Origin: Amia ocellicauda | Lineage: Eukaryota > Chordata > Actinopteri > Amiiformes > Amiidae | Assembly (NCBI RefSeq): GCF_036373705.1 | Contig: NW_027102733.1 | Location: 1 to 64,000, forward strand | Direction of reading: 5' to 3' | DNA: 64,000 bases | Shown here: in pieces, positions 23,643-36,613 of the stretch | How the letters are laid out: every line of letters starts with the position of its first letter | Numbering within the stretch: position 1 is the first letter of the stretch | The notes under the pieces: generated by a model | What the model was told of the DNA's origin: nothing | The model's input: the letters and a program-made list of their open reading frames with translations, nothing else | Databases searched by the model: none | Position numbers and translations under genes: made by a program

Positions 23643-24706
23643 TGCATCTTTTACACACCAGAGGGCGACAAATCACGAGTTTTAACTTTGGATACACGCA
23701 ATTTCATCATTATTTCAGATTTGACTTCCCCAAATACACAGGCATACAATAGATCTTGTTCTCCAATGTAAACGGTCCCTAGTAACTAGGGTACATTCGT
23801 AAATAAATTGAGCATCATGGCTAGAAGTGACTAAATGTTGCCTAATCTTTCTCATCGAGAAATGACACAATTACAGCAACACAAAAAGGAACTCCACCGG
23901 ACGAAGTTCAGTGCTCACAAGGAGCCTAATTCAACACACACGGTTCCATTCCCATTCATGCAAAGCACGAAAGTGTAAAACTTGGGAACATACTTGAGAG
24001 CAAAGATCACATTCAATCTCATTCAAGGCACGGATGTGAATGCAACGGGATGAAATTACTGAAATGATGCCTGCCCTCGAACTGTGATGATGGACTACCC
24101 GACTCGCCAATAATATTGGGTTCTGGTGTATTGAAATACAGGAGCTGCTGGATTTGTGTGTTTTCTTACCCCCTCACCATAGTTTGTCAAATGTTTAAAC
24201 AACTGAACTTATATTCAAGGTTTGTTTCTCTTCATATGTTTTACTGGTTTACATTTGTCTCAGCAACCTGTTGAATGATTCTTCTGCTTTCAAAACAAAA
24301 TGACAACAGGATGAATGCACACACTTGTAAATACAATACATGCAATGTTATGCATCATAGTGATGCAACCTCCTTTCAGTTTCATACTGCATGTCAATTG
24401 AAATCCTTACTGAAATGCACACCTTCTCAAGATTGCGCTTGACTGGCGTGTCAGGCACTCAATTACAGCTGTTTTACCAAGACAATGTGTTCGTTTTGTA
24501 ATATATAGTTCCGGTCTGGTGTGGCACCCCAGCTAACGCACAACGTTGCCACAATGTTGCCACAACGTGGCGTGTTAGCAGGGACTGTCTGCGGCGCGCT
24601 GGTGTGTCCCGGGCTTTAGAGTAGAGAGACAGTTCAACTGTAAGTATGAACGGCAGAAACGGATATTGCCTTCCCTTTAAGTAGAGCGTCAGGGACAGCA
24701 TTCCTG

Positions 24707-24827
24707 GCTTACGGCCATACTAGCCTGAATACGCCCGATCTCGTCCGATCTCGGAAGCTAAGCAGGCTCGGGCCTGGTCAGTACTTGGATGGGAGACCGC
24801 CTGGGAATACCAGGTGCTGTAAGCTTT
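24707..24827 (+). rRNA. 5S: 5S ribosomal RNA, consensus (5S-21)
   Basis: Identical to the consensus, although its flank has CAGCATTCCTG instead of CAGCCTCCCTG. Spacer 24828-25880 (1,053 bp) carries GACATATCACG, TTCATAAATAA and CAACAAGATG. Confidence 0.98.
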
Positions 24828-25880
24828 TGCATCTTTTACACACCAGAGGGCGACATATCACGAGTTTTAACTTTGGATACACGCAATTTCATCATTATTT
24901 CAGATTTGACTTCCCCAAATACACAGGCATACAATAGATCTTGTTCTCCAATGTAAACGGTCCCTAGTAACTAGGGTACATTCATAAATAAATTGAGCAT
25001 CATGGCTAGAAGTGACTAAATGTTGCCTAATCTTTCTCATCGAGAAATGACACAATCACAGCAACACAAAAAGGAACTCCACCGGACAAAGTTCAGTGCT
25101 CACAAGGAGCCTCATTCAACACACACGGTTCCATTCCCATTCATGCAAAGCACGAAAGTGTAAAACTTGGGAACATACTTGAGAGCAAAGATCACATTCA
25201 ATCTCATTCAAGGCACGGATGTGAATGCAACAAGATGAAATTACTGAAATGATGCCTGCCCTCGAACTGTGATGATGGACTACCCGACTCGCCAATAATA
25301 TTGGGTTCTGGTGTATTGAAATACAGGAGCTGCTGGATTTGTGTGTTTTCTTACCCCCTCACCATAGTTTGTCAAATGTTTAAACAACTGAACTTATATT
25401 CAAGGTTTGTTTCTCTTCATATGTTTTACTGGTTTACATTTGTCTCAGCAACCTGTTGAATGATTCTTCTGCTTTCAAAACAAAATGACAACAGGATGAA
25501 TGCACACACTTGAAAATACAATACATGCAATGTTATGCATCATAGTGATGCAACCTCCTTTCAGTTTCATACTGCATGTCAATTGAAATCCTTACTGAAA
25601 TGCACACCTTCTCAAGATTGCACTTGACTGGCGTGTCAGGCACTCAATTACAGCTGTATTATCAAGACAATGTGTTCGTTTTGTAAAATATAGTTCCGGT
25701 CTGGTGTGGCACCCCAGCTAACGCACAACGTTGCCACAACGTTTCGTGTTAGCAGGGACTGTCTGCGGCGCGCTGGTGTGTCCCGGACTTTAGAGTAGAG
25801 AGACAGTTCAACTGTAAGTATGAACGGCAGAAACGGATATTGCCTTCCCTTTAAGTAGAGCGTCAGGGACAGCCTACCTG

Positions 25881-26001
25881 GCTTACGGCCATACTAGCCT
25901 GAATACGCCCGATCTCGTCCGATCTCGGAAGCTAAGCAGGCTCGGGCCTGGTCAGTACTTGGATGGGAGACCGCCTGGGAATACCAGGTGCTGTAAGCTT
26001 T
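25881..26001 (+). rRNA. 5S: 5S ribosomal RNA, consensus (5S-22)
   Basis: Identical to the consensus. Somewhere in spacer 26002-27054 the block A / block C duplication begins: it differs from the partner 30,652 bp on at 26126, but shares private changes from 26848 (TGTTAGTTTTG, CTGGTTTGGC). Confidence 0.98.
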
Positions 26002-27054
26002 TGCATCTTTTACACACCAGAGGGCGACAAATCACGAGTTTTAACTTTGGATACACGCAATTTCATCATTATTTCAGATTTGACTTCCCCAAATACACAG
26101 GCATACAATAGATCTTGTTCTCCAATGTAAACGGTCCCTAGTAACTAGGGTACATTCGTAAATAAATTGAGCATCATGGCTAGAAGTGACTAAATGTTGC
26201 CTAATCTTTCTCATCGAGAAATGACACAATTACAGCAACACAAAAAGGAACTCCACCGGACAAAGTTCAGTGCTCACAAGGAGCCTCATTCAACACACAC
26301 GGTTCCATTCCCATTCATGCAAAGCACGAAAGTGTAAAACTTGGGAACATACTTGAGAGCAAAGATCACATTCAATCTCATTCAAGGCACGGATGTGAAT
26401 GCAACGGGATGAAATTACTGAAATGATGCCTGCCCTCGAACTGTGATGATGGACTACCCGACTCGCCAATAATATTGGGTTCTGGTGTATTGAAATACAG
26501 GAGCTGCTGGATTTGTGTGTTTTCTTACCCCCTCACCATAGTTTGTCAAATGTTTAAACAACTGAACTTATATTCAAGGTTTGTTTCTCTTCATATGTTT
26601 TACTGGTTTACATTTGTCTCAGCAACCTGTTGAATGATTCTTCTGCTTTCAAAACAAAATGACAACAGGATGAATGCACACACTTGAAAATACAATACAT
26701 GCAATGTTATGCATCATAGTGATGCAACCTCCTTTCAGTTTCATACTGCATGTCAATTGAAATCCTTACTGAAATGCACACCTTCTCAAGATTGCGCTTG
26801 ACTGGCGTGTCAGGCACTCAATTACAGCTGTTTTATCAAGACAATGTGTTAGTTTTGTAAAATATAGTTCCGGTCTGGTTTGGCACCCCAGCTAACGCAC
26901 AACGTTGCCACAACGTTTCGTGTTAGCAGGGACTGTCTGCGGCGCGCTGGTGTGTCCCGGACTTTAGAGTAGAGAGACAGTTCAACTGTAAGTATGAACG
27001 GCAGAAACGGATATTGCCTTCCCTTTAAGTAGAGCGTCAGGGACAGCCTCCCTG

Positions 27055-27175
27055 GCTTACGGCCATACTAGCCTGAATACGCCCGATCTCGTCAGATCTC
27101 GGAAGCTAAGCAGGCTCGGGCCTGGTCAGTACTTGGATGGGAGACCGCCTGGGAATACCAGGTGCTGTTAGCTTT
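27055..27175 (+). rRNA. 5S: 5S rRNA, variant (5S-23)
   Basis: C40A (CGTCAGATC) and A115T, which gives a U-U mismatch in helix I (GCTGTTAGC). The promoter is consensus. Shared with 5S-49. Spacer 27176-28239 has TAAACTGTCC, GGGTATATTCG, GACTCCCCG and TATACTTCCGG. Confidence 0.95.
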
Positions 27176-28239
27176 TGCATCTTTTACACACCAGAGGGCG
27201 ACAAATCACGAGTTTTAACTTTGGATACACACAATTTCATCATTATTTCAGATTTGACTTCCCCAAATACACAGGCATACAATAGATCTTGTTCTCCAAC
27301 GTAAACTGTCCCTAGTAACTAGGGTATATTCGTAAATAAATTGAGCATCATGGCTAGAAGTGACTAAATGTTGCCTAATCTTTCTCATCGAGAAATGACA
27401 CAATTACAGCAACACAAAAAGGAACTCCACCGGACAAAGTTCAGTGCTCACAAGGAGCCTCATTCAACACACACGGTTCCATTCCCATTCATGCAAAGCA
27501 CGAAAGTGTAAAACTTGGGAACATACTTGAGAGCAAAGATCACATTCAATCTCATTCAAGGCACGGATGTGAATGCAACGGGATGAAATTACTGAAATGA
27601 TGCCTGCCCTCGAACTGTGATGATGGACTCCCCGACTCGCCAATAATATTGGGTTCTGGTGTATTGAAATACAGGAGCTGCTGGATTTGTGTGTTTTCTT
27701 ACCCCCTCACCATAGTTTGTCAAATGTTTAAACAACTGAACTTATATTCAAGGTTTGTTTCTCTTCATATGTTTTACTGGTTTACATTTGTCTCAGCAAC
27801 CTGTTGAATGATTCTTCTGCTTTCAAAACAAAATGACAACAGGATGAATGCACACACTTGAAAATACAATACATGCAATGTTATGCATCATAGTGATGCA
27901 ACCTCCTTTCAGTTTCATACTGCATGTCAATTGAAATCCTTACTGAAATGCACACCTTCTCAAGATTGCGCTTGACTGGTGTGTCAGGCACTCAATTACA
28001 GCTGTTTTATCAAAACAATGTGTTCGTTTTGTAATATATACTTCCGGTCTGGTGTGGCACCCCAGCTAACGCACAACGTTGCCACAATGTTGCCACAACG
28101 TGGCGTGTTAGCAGGGACTGTCTGCGGCGCGCTGGTGTGTCCCGGGCTTTAGAGTAGAGAGACAGTTCAACTGTAAGTATGAACGGCAGAAACGGATATT
28201 GCCTTCCCTTTAAGTAGAGCGTCAGGGACAGCCTCCCTG

Positions 28240-28360
28240 GCTTACGGCCATACTAGCCTGAATACGCTCGATCTCGTCCGATCTCGGAAGCTAAGCAGGC
28301 TCGGGCCTGGTCAGTACTTGAATGGGAGACCGCCTGGGAATACCAGGTGCTGTAAGCTTT
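28240..28360 (+). rRNA. 5S: 5S rRNA, variant (5S-24)
   Basis: C29T (TACGCTCG) and G82A in the C box (CTTGAATGGG). Shared with 5S-32 and 5S-50, marking the three related blocks. Spacer 28361-29413 (1,053 bp) has TTCATAAATAA and CTGATTCGCC, and ends GTATGAATGGC with a TTTAAA TATA-like element. Confidence 0.95.
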
Positions 28361-29413
28361 TGCATCTTTTACACACCAGAGGGCGACAAATCACGAGTTT
28401 TAACTTTGGATACACGCAATTTCATCATTATTTCAGATTTGACTTCCCCAAATACACAGGCATACAATAGATCTTGTTCTCCAACGTAAACGGTCCCTAG
28501 TAACTAGGGTACATTCATAAATAAATTGAGCATCATGGCTAGAAGTGACTAAATGTTGCCTAATCTTTCTCATCGAGAAATGACACAATTACAGCAACAC
28601 AAAAAGGAACTCCACCGGACAAAGTTCAGTGCTCACAAGGAGCCTCATTCAACACACACGGTTCCATTCCCATTCATGCAAAGCACGAAAGTGTAAAACT
28701 TGGGAACATACTTGAGAGCAAAGATCACATTCAATCTCATTCAAGGCACGGATGTGAATGCAACGGGATGAAATTACTGAAATGATGCCTGCCCTCGAAC
28801 TGTGATGATGGACTACCTGATTCGCCAATAATATTGGGTTCTGGTGTATTGAAATACAGGAGCTGCTGGATTTGTGTGTTTTCTTACCCCCTCACCATAG
28901 TTTGTCAAATGTTTAAACAACTGAACTTATATTCAAGGTTTGTTTCTCTTCATATGTTTTACTGGTTTACATTTGTCTCAGCAACCTGTTGAATGATTCT
29001 TCTGCTTTCAAAACAAAATGACAACAGGATGAATGCACACACTTGAAAATACAATACATGCAATGTTATGCATCATAGTGATGCAACCTCCTTTCAGTTT
29101 CATACTGCATGTCAATTGAAATCCTTACTGAAATGCACACCTTCTCAAGATTGCGCTTGACTGGCGTGTCAGGCACTCAATTACAGCTGTTTTATCAAGA
29201 CAATGTGTTCGTTTTGTAAAATATAGTTCCGGTCTGGTGTGGCACCCCAGCTAACGCACAACGTTGCCACAACGTGGCGTGTTAGCAGGGACTGTCTGCG
29301 GCGCGCTGGTGTGTCCCGGGCTTTAGAGTAGAGAGACAGTTCAACTGTAAGTATGAATGGCAGAAACGGATATTGCCTTCCCTTTAAATAGAGCGTCAGG
29401 GACAGCCTCCCTG

Positions 29414-29534
29414 GCTTACGGCCATACTAGCCTGAATACGCCCGATCTCGTCCGATCTCGGAAGCCAAGCAGGCTCGGGCCTGGTCAGTACTTGGATGGG
29501 AGACCGCCTGGGAATACCAGGTGCTGTAAGCTTT
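29414..29534 (+). rRNA. 5S: 5S ribosomal RNA (5S-25)
   Basis: Only T53C. The TATA-like element before it is TTTAAA, closer to a canonical TATA box than the usual TTTAAG. Spacer 29535-30587 has ATCAAGAAATG, GAACGTACTTG, GATTCATCTG and ACACTACATG. Same type as 5S-35 and 5S-51. Confidence 0.97.
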
Positions 29535-30587
29535 TGCACCTTTTACACACCAGAGGGCGACAAATCACGAGTTTTAACTTTGGATACACACAATTTCATC
29601 ATTATTTCAGATTTTACTTCCCCAAATACACAGGCATACAATAGATCTTGTTCTCCAACGTAAACGGTCCCTAGTAACTAGGGTACATTCGTAAATAAAT
29701 TGAGCATCATGGCTAGAAGTGACTAAATGTTGCCTAATCTTTCTCATCAAGAAATGACACAATTACAGCAACACAAAAAGGAACTCCACCGGACAAAGTT
29801 CAGTGCTCACAAGGAGCCTCATTCAACACACACGGTTCCATTCCCATTCATGCAAAGCACGAAAGTGTAAAACTTGGGAACGTACTTGAGAGCAAAGATC
29901 ACATTCAATCTCATTCAAGGCACGGATGTGAATGCAACGGGATGAAATTACTGAAATGATGCCTGCCCTCGAACTGTGATGATGGACTACCCGACTCGCC
30001 AATAATATTGGGTTCTGGTGTATTGAAATACAGGAGCTGCTGGATTTGTGTGTTTTCTTACCCCCTCACCATAGTTTGTCAAATGTTTAAACAACTGAAC
30101 TTATATTCAAGGTTTGTTTCTCTTCATATGTTTTACTGGTTTACATTTGTCTCAGCAACCTGTTGAATGATTCATCTGCTTTCAAAACAAAATGACAACA
30201 GGATGAATGCACACACTTGAAAATACACTACATGCAATGTTATGCATCATAGTGATGCAACCTCCTTTCAGTTTCATACTGCATGTCAATTGAAATCCTT
30301 ACTGAAATGCACACCTTCTCAAGATTGCGCTTGACTGGCGTGACAGGCACTCAATTACAGCTGTTTTATCAAGACAATGTGTTCGTTTTGTAAAATATAG
30401 TTCCGGTCTGGTGTGGCACCCCAGCTAACGCACAACGTTGCCACAACGTGGCGTGTTAGCAGGGACAGTCTGCGGCGCGCTGGTGTGTCCCGGGCTTTAG
30501 AGTAGAGAGACAGTTCAACTGTAAGTATGAACGGCAGAAACGGATATTGCCTTCCCTTTAAGTAGAGCGTCAGGAACAGCCTCCCTG

Positions 30588-30708
30588 GCTTATGGCCATT
30601 CTAGCCTGAATACGCCCGATCTCGTCCGATCTCGGAAGCCAAGCAGGCTCGGGCCTGGTCAGCACTTGGATGGGAGACTGCCTGGGAATACCAGGTGCTG
30701 TAAGCTTT
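30588..30708 (+). rRNA. 5S: 5S rRNA, divergent (5S-26)
   Basis: Five changes: C6T (turns the C6-G113 pair into a U-G wobble), A13T in loop A (CCATTCTAG), T53C, T76C (CAGCACTTGG) and C92T in the C box. All five recur in 5S-52 and four in 5S-36. Spacer 30709-31772 has CGTAACTAAAT, AGCAAGAAAG, a broken 13-bp palindrome and ACTCGCGTG. Confidence 0.94.
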
Positions 30709-31772
30709 TGCACCTTTTACACACCAGAGGGCGACAAATCACGAGTTTTAACTTTGGATACACACAATTTCATCATTATTTCAGATTTGACTTCCCCAAA
30801 TACACAGGCATACAATAGATCTTGTTCTCCAACGTAAACGGTCCCTAGTAACTAGGGTACATTCGTAACTAAATTGAGCATCATGGCTAGAAGTGACTAA
30901 ATGTTGCCTAATCTTTCTCATCAAGAAATGACACAATTACAGCAACACAAAAAGGAACTCCACCGGACAAAGTTCAGTGCTCACAAGGAGCCTCATTCAA
31001 CACACACGGTTCCATTCCCATTCATGCAAAGCAAGAAAGTGTAAAACTTGGGAACATACTTGAGAGCAAAGATCACATTCAATCTCATTCAAGGCACGGA
31101 TGTGAATGCAACGGGATGAAATTACTGAAATGATGCCTGCCCTCGAACTGTGATGATGGACTACCCGACTCGCCAATCATGTTGGGTTCTGGTGTATTGA
31201 AATACAGGAGCTGCTGGATTTGTATGTTTTCTTACCCCCTCACCATAGTTTGTCAAATGTTTAAACAACTGAACTTATATTCAAGGTTTGTTTCTCTTCA
31301 TATGTTTTACTGGTTTACATTTGTCTCAGCAACCTGTTGAATGATTCTTCTGCTTTCAAAACAAAATGACAACAGGATGAATGCACACACTTGAAAATAC
31401 AATACATGCAATGTTATGCATCATAGTGATGCAACCTCCTTTCAGTTTCATACTGCATGTCAATTGAAATCCTTACTGAAATGCACACCTTGTCAAGATT
31501 GCGCTTGACTCGCGTGTCAGGCACTCAATTACAGCTGTTTTATCAAGACAATGTGTTCGTTTTGTAATATATAGTTCCGGTCTGGTGTGGCACCCCAGCT
31601 AACGCACAACGTTGCCACAATGTTGCCACAACGTGGCGTGTTAGCAGGGACTGTCTGCGGCGCGCTGGTGTGTCCCGGGCTTTAGAGTAGAGAGACAGTT
31701 CAACTGTAAGTATGAACGGCAGAAACGGATATTGCCTTCCCTTTAAGTAGAGCGTCAGGGAGAGCCTCCCTG

Positions 31773-31893
31773 GCTTACGGCCATACTAGCCTGAATACGC
31801 CCGATCTCGTCCGATCTCGGAAGCTAAGCAGGCTCGGGCCTGGTCAGTACTTGGATGGGAGACCGCCTGGGAATACCAGGTGCTGTAAGCTTT
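31773..31893 (+). rRNA. 5S: 5S ribosomal RNA, consensus (5S-27)
   Basis: Identical to the consensus. The flank has GGGAGAGCC. Spacer 31894-32957 (1,064 bp) is close to the majority spacer, with ACACATACGG and GCAAACACTTG as private changes; the second is shared with the spacer after 5S-53. Confidence 0.98.
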
Positions 31894-32957
31894 TGCATCT
31901 TTTACACACCAGAGGGCGACAAATCACGAGTTTTAACTTTGGATACACGCAATTTCATCATTATTTCAGATTTGACTTCCCCAAATACACAGGCATACAA
32001 TAGATCTTGTTCTCCAACGTAAACGGTCCCTAGTAACTAGGGTACATTCGTAAATAAATTGAGCATCATGGCTAGAAGTGACTAAATGTTGCCTAATCTT
32101 TCTCATCGAGAAATGACACAATTACAGCAACACAAAAAGGAACTCCACCGGACAAAGTTCAGTGCTCACAAGGAGCCTCATTCAACACATACGGTTCCAT
32201 TCCCATTCATGCAAAGCACGAAAGTGTAAAACTTGGGAACATACTTGAGAGCAAAGATCACATTCAATCTCATTCAAGGCACGGATGTGAATGCAACGGG
32301 ATGAAATTACTGAAATGATGCCTGCCCTCGAACTGTGATGATGGACTACCCGACTCGCCAATAATATTGGGTTCTGGTGTATTGAAATACAGGAGCTGCT
32401 GGATTTGTGTGTTTTCTTACCCCCTCACCATAGTTTGTCAAATGTTTAAACAACTGAACTTATATTCAAGGTTTGTTTCTCTTCATATGTTTTACTGGTT
32501 TACATTTGTCTCAGCAACCTGTTGAATGATTCTTCTGCTTTCAAAACAAAATGACAACAGGATGAATGCAAACACTTGAAAATACAATACATGCAATGTT
32601 ATGCATCATAGTGATGCAACCTCCTTTCAGTTTCATACTGCATGTCAATTGAAATCCTTACTGAAATGCACACCTTCTCAAGATTGCGCTTGACTGGCGT
32701 GTCAGGCACTCAATTACAGCTGTTTTATCAAGACAATGTGTTCGTTTTGTAATATATAGTTCCGGTCTGGTGTGGCACCCCAGCTAACGCACAACGTTGC
32801 CACAATGTTGCCACAACGTGGCGTGTTAGCAGGGACTGTCTGCGGCGCGCTGGTGTGTCCCGGGCTTTAGAGTAGAGAGACAGTTCAACTGTAAGTATGA
32901 ACGGCAGAAACGGATATTGCCTTCCCTTTAAGTAGAGCGTCAGGGACAGCCTCCCTG

Positions 32958-33078
32958 GCTTACGGCCATACTAGCCTGAATACGCCCAATCTCGTCCGAT
33001 CTCGGAAGCTAAGCAGGCTCGGGCCTGGTCAGTATTTGGATGGGAGACCGCCTGGGAATACCAGGTGCTGTAAGCTTT
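32958..33078 (+). rRNA. 5S: 5S ribosomal RNA, variant (5S-28)
   Basis: G31A (CpG) and C78T (CAGTATTTGG), the latter just before the C box. Shared with 5S-54. Spacer 33079-34142 belongs to the AAAGGGCG / ACTAGTGTACATTTG family that fills 49.5-54 kb. Confidence 0.96.
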
Positions 33079-34142
33079 TGCATCTTTTACACACCAAAGG
33101 GCGACAAATCACAAGTTTTAACTTTGGATACACGCAATTTCATCATTATTTCAGATTTGACTTCCCCAAATACACAGGCATACAATAGATCTTGTTCTCC
33201 AACGTAAACGGTCCCTAGTAACTAGTGTACATTTGTAAATAAATTGAGCATCATGGCTAGAAGTGACTAAATGTTGCCTAATCTTTCTCATCGAGAAATG
33301 ACACAATTACAGCAACACAAAAAGGAACTCCACCGGACAAAGTTCAGTGCTCACAAGGAGCCTCATTCAACACACACGGTTCCATTCCCATTCATGCAAA
33401 GCACGAAAGTGTAAAACTTGGGAACATACTTGAGAGCAAAGATCACATTGAATCTCATTCAAGGCACGGATGTGAATGCAACGGGATGAAATTACTGAAA
33501 TGATGCCTGCCCTCGAACTGTGATGATGGACTACCCGACTCGCCAATAATATTGGGTTCTGGTGTATTGAAATACAGGAGCTGCTGGATTTGTGTGTTTT
33601 CTTACCCCCTCACCATAGTTTGTCAAATGTTTAAACAACTGAACTTATATTCAAGGTTTGTTTCTCTTCATATGTTTTACTGGTTTACATTTGTCTCAGC
33701 AACCTGTTGAATGATTCTTCTGCTTTCAAAACAAAATGACAACAGGATGAATGCACACACTTGAAAATACAATACATGCAATGTTATGCATCATAGTGAT
33801 GCAACCTCCTTTCAGTTTCATACTGCATGTCAATTGAAATCCTTACTGAAATGCACACCTTCTCAAGATTGCGCTTGACTGGCGTGTCAGGCACTCAATT
33901 ACAGCTGTTTTATCAAGACAATGTGTTCGTTTTGTAATATATAGTTCCGGTCTGGTGTGGCACCCCAGCTAACGCACAACGTTGCCACAATGTTGCCACA
34001 ACGTTTCGTGTTAGCAGGGACTGTCTGCGGCGCGCTGGTGTGTCCCGGGCTTTAGAGTAGAGAGACAGTTCAACTGTAAGTATGAACGGCAGAAACGGAT
34101 ATTGCCTTCCCTTTAAGTAGAGCGTCAGGGACAGCCTCCCTG

Positions 34143-34263
34143 GCTTACGGCCATACTAGCCTGAATACGCCCGATCTCGTCCGATCTCGGAAGCTAAGCA
34201 GGCTCGGGCCTGGTCAGTACTTGGATGGGAGACTGCCTGGGAATACCAGGTGCTGTAAGCTTT
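34143..34263 (+). rRNA. 5S: 5S ribosomal RNA (5S-29)
   Basis: Only C92T in the C box. Spacer 34264-35317 (1,054 bp) switches to the 1,175-bp class in its last part (ACAAAACATGC, GACAAATGTG, GGCATATTAGC, GCCATCCC), as does the spacer after 5S-45. Confidence 0.97.
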
Positions 34264-35317
34264 TGCATCTTTTACACACCAGAGGGCGACAAATCACGAG
34301 TTTTAACTTTGGATACACGCAATTTCATCATTATTTCAGATTTGACTTCCCCAAATACACAGGCATACAATAGATCTTGTTCTCCAACGTAAACGGTCCC
34401 TAGTAACTAGGGTACATTCGTAAATAAATTGAGCATCATGGCTAGAAGTGACTAAATGTTGCCTAATCTTTCTCATCGAGAAATGACACAATTACAGCAA
34501 CACAAAAAGGAACTCCACCGGACAAAGTTCAGTGCTCACAAGGAGCCTCATTCAACACACACGGTTCCATTCCCATTCATGCAAAGCACGAAAGTGTAAA
34601 ACTTGGGAACATACTTGAGAGCAAAGATCACATTCAATCTCATTCAAGGCACGGATGTGAATGCAACGGGATGAAATTACTGAAATGATGCCTGCCCTCG
34701 AACTGTGATGATGGACTACCCGACTCGCCAATAATATTGGGTTCTGGTGTATTGAAATACAGGAGCTGCTGGATTTGTGTGTTTTCTTACCCCCTCACCA
34801 TAGTTTGTCAAATGTTTAAACAACTGAACTTATATTCAAGGTTTGTTTCTCTTCATATGTTTTACTGGTTTACATTTGTCTCAGCAACCTGTTGAATGAT
34901 TCTTCTGCTTTCAAAACAAAATGACAACAGGATGAATGCACACACTTGAAAATACAAAACATGCAATGTTATGCATCATAGTGATGCAACCTCCTTTCAG
35001 TTTCATACTGCATGTCAATTGAAATCCTTACTGAAATGCACACCTTCTCAAGATTGCGCTTGACTGGCGTGTCAGGCACTCAATTACAGCTGTTTTATCA
35101 AGACAAATGTGTTCGTTTTGTAAAATATAGTTCCGGTCTGGTGTGGCACCCCAGCTAACGCACAACGTTGCCACAACGTGGCATATTAGCAGGGACTGTC
35201 TGCGGCGCGCTGGTGTGTCCCGGGCTTTAGAGTAGAGAGACAGTTCAACTGTAAGTATGAACGGCAGAAACGGATATTGCCATCCCTTTAAGTAGAGCGT
35301 CAGGGACAGCCTCCCTG

Positions 35318-35438
35318 GCTTACGGCCATACTAGCCTGAATACGCCCGATCTCGTCCGATCTCGGAAGCTAAGCAGGCTCGGGCCTGGTCAGTACTTGGA
35401 TGGGAGACCGCCTGGGAATACCAGGTGCTGTAAGCTTT
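35318..35438 (+). rRNA. 5S: 5S ribosomal RNA, consensus (5S-30)
   Basis: Identical to the consensus. Spacer 35439-36492 (1,054 bp) has AGAGCGCG at the CTCF-like site, AAGATCAGTG and ACGGGGTGA, as in the units at 44.7-48 kb. Confidence 0.98.
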
Positions 35439-36492
35439 TGCATCTTTTACACACCAGAGCGCGACAAATCACGAGTTTTAACTTTGGATACACGCAATTT
35501 CATCATTATTTCAGATTTGACTTCCCCAAATACACAGGCATACAATAGATCTTGTTCTCCAACGTAAACGGTCCCTAGTAACTAGGGTACATTCGTAAAT
35601 AAATTGAGCATCATGGCTAGAAGTGACTAAATGTTGCCTAATCTTTCTCATCGAGAAATGACACAATTACAGCAACACAAAAAGGAACTCCACCGGACAA
35701 AGATCAGTGCTCACAAGGAGCCTCATTCAACACACACGGTTCCATTCCCATTCATGCAAAGCACGAAAGTGTAAAACTTGGGAACATACTTGAGAGCAAA
35801 GATCACATTCAATCTCATTCAAGGCACGGATGTGAATGCAACGGGGTGAAATTACTGAAATGATGCCTGCCCTCGAACTGTGAAGATGGACTACCCGACT
35901 CGCCAATAATATTGGGTTCTGGTGTATTGAAATACAGGAGCTGCTGGATTTGTGTGTTTTCTTACCCCCTCACCATAGTTTGTCAAATGTTTAAACAACT
36001 GAACTTATATTCAAGGTTTGTTTCTCTTCATATGTTTTACTGGTTTACATTTGTCTCAGCAACCTGTTGAATGATTCTTCTGCTTTCAAAACAAAATGAC
36101 AACAGGATGAATGCACACACTTGAAAATATAATACATGCAATGTTATGCATCATAGTGATGCAACCTCCTTTCAGTTTCATACTGCATGTCAATTGAAAT
36201 CCTTACTGAAATGCACACCTTCTCAAGATTGCGCTTGACTGGCGTGTCAGGCACTCAATTACAGCTGTTTTATCAAGACAAATGTGTTCGTTTTGTAAAA
36301 TATAGTTCCGGTCTGGTGTGGCACCCCAGCTAACGCACAACGTTGCCACAACGTTTCGTGTTAGCAGGGACTGTCTGCGGCGCGCTGGTGTGTCCCGGAC
36401 TTTAGAGTAGAGAGACAGTTCAACTGCAAGCATGAGCGGCAGAAACGGATATTGCCTTCCCTTTAAGAAGAGCGTCAGGGACAGCCTCCCTG

Positions 36493-36613
36493 GCTTACGG
36501 CCATACTAGCCTGAATACGCCCGATCTCGTCCGATCTCGGAAGCTAAGCTGGCTCGGGCCTGGTCAGTACTTGGATGGGAGACCGCCTGGGAATACCAGG
36601 TGCTGTAAGCTTT
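36493..36613 (+). rRNA. 5S: 5S rRNA, variant (5S-31)
   Basis: A58T in the A box (AAGCTGGC), which breaks the U20-A58 pair of helix II. The rest is consensus. The flank reads TTTAAGAAGAG. Spacer 36614-37677 has TTTATTTTTC in the core, and its last part (AAAACAATG, TATACTTCC) matches the spacer after 5S-23, so the block B relationship starts here. Confidence 0.95.

Larger units (their letters stand above)
26127..33348 (+). repeat. Block A of the 30,652-bp-spaced duplication
   Basis: About 7.2 kb, units 22 (part) to 28 (part), matching 56779-64000 at a constant offset with no indel. I noticed about four single-base differences. The certain left limit of shared private variants is 26848, and the right limit is set only by the window end. 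Genes 5S-23 to 5S-28 pair with 5S-49 to 5S-54. Confidence 0.92.

Noticed and set aside
29357-29644. Plus-strand open frame of 95 codons, repeated at 50581-50868, 51766-52053 and 60009-60296, with a shorter relative at 18764-19024
   Set aside because: It runs straight through the 5S gene and its promoter. It starts at ATGGCAG only where GAACGGC has become GAATGGC, and is absent or interrupted in the other units. No protein family is recognisable.
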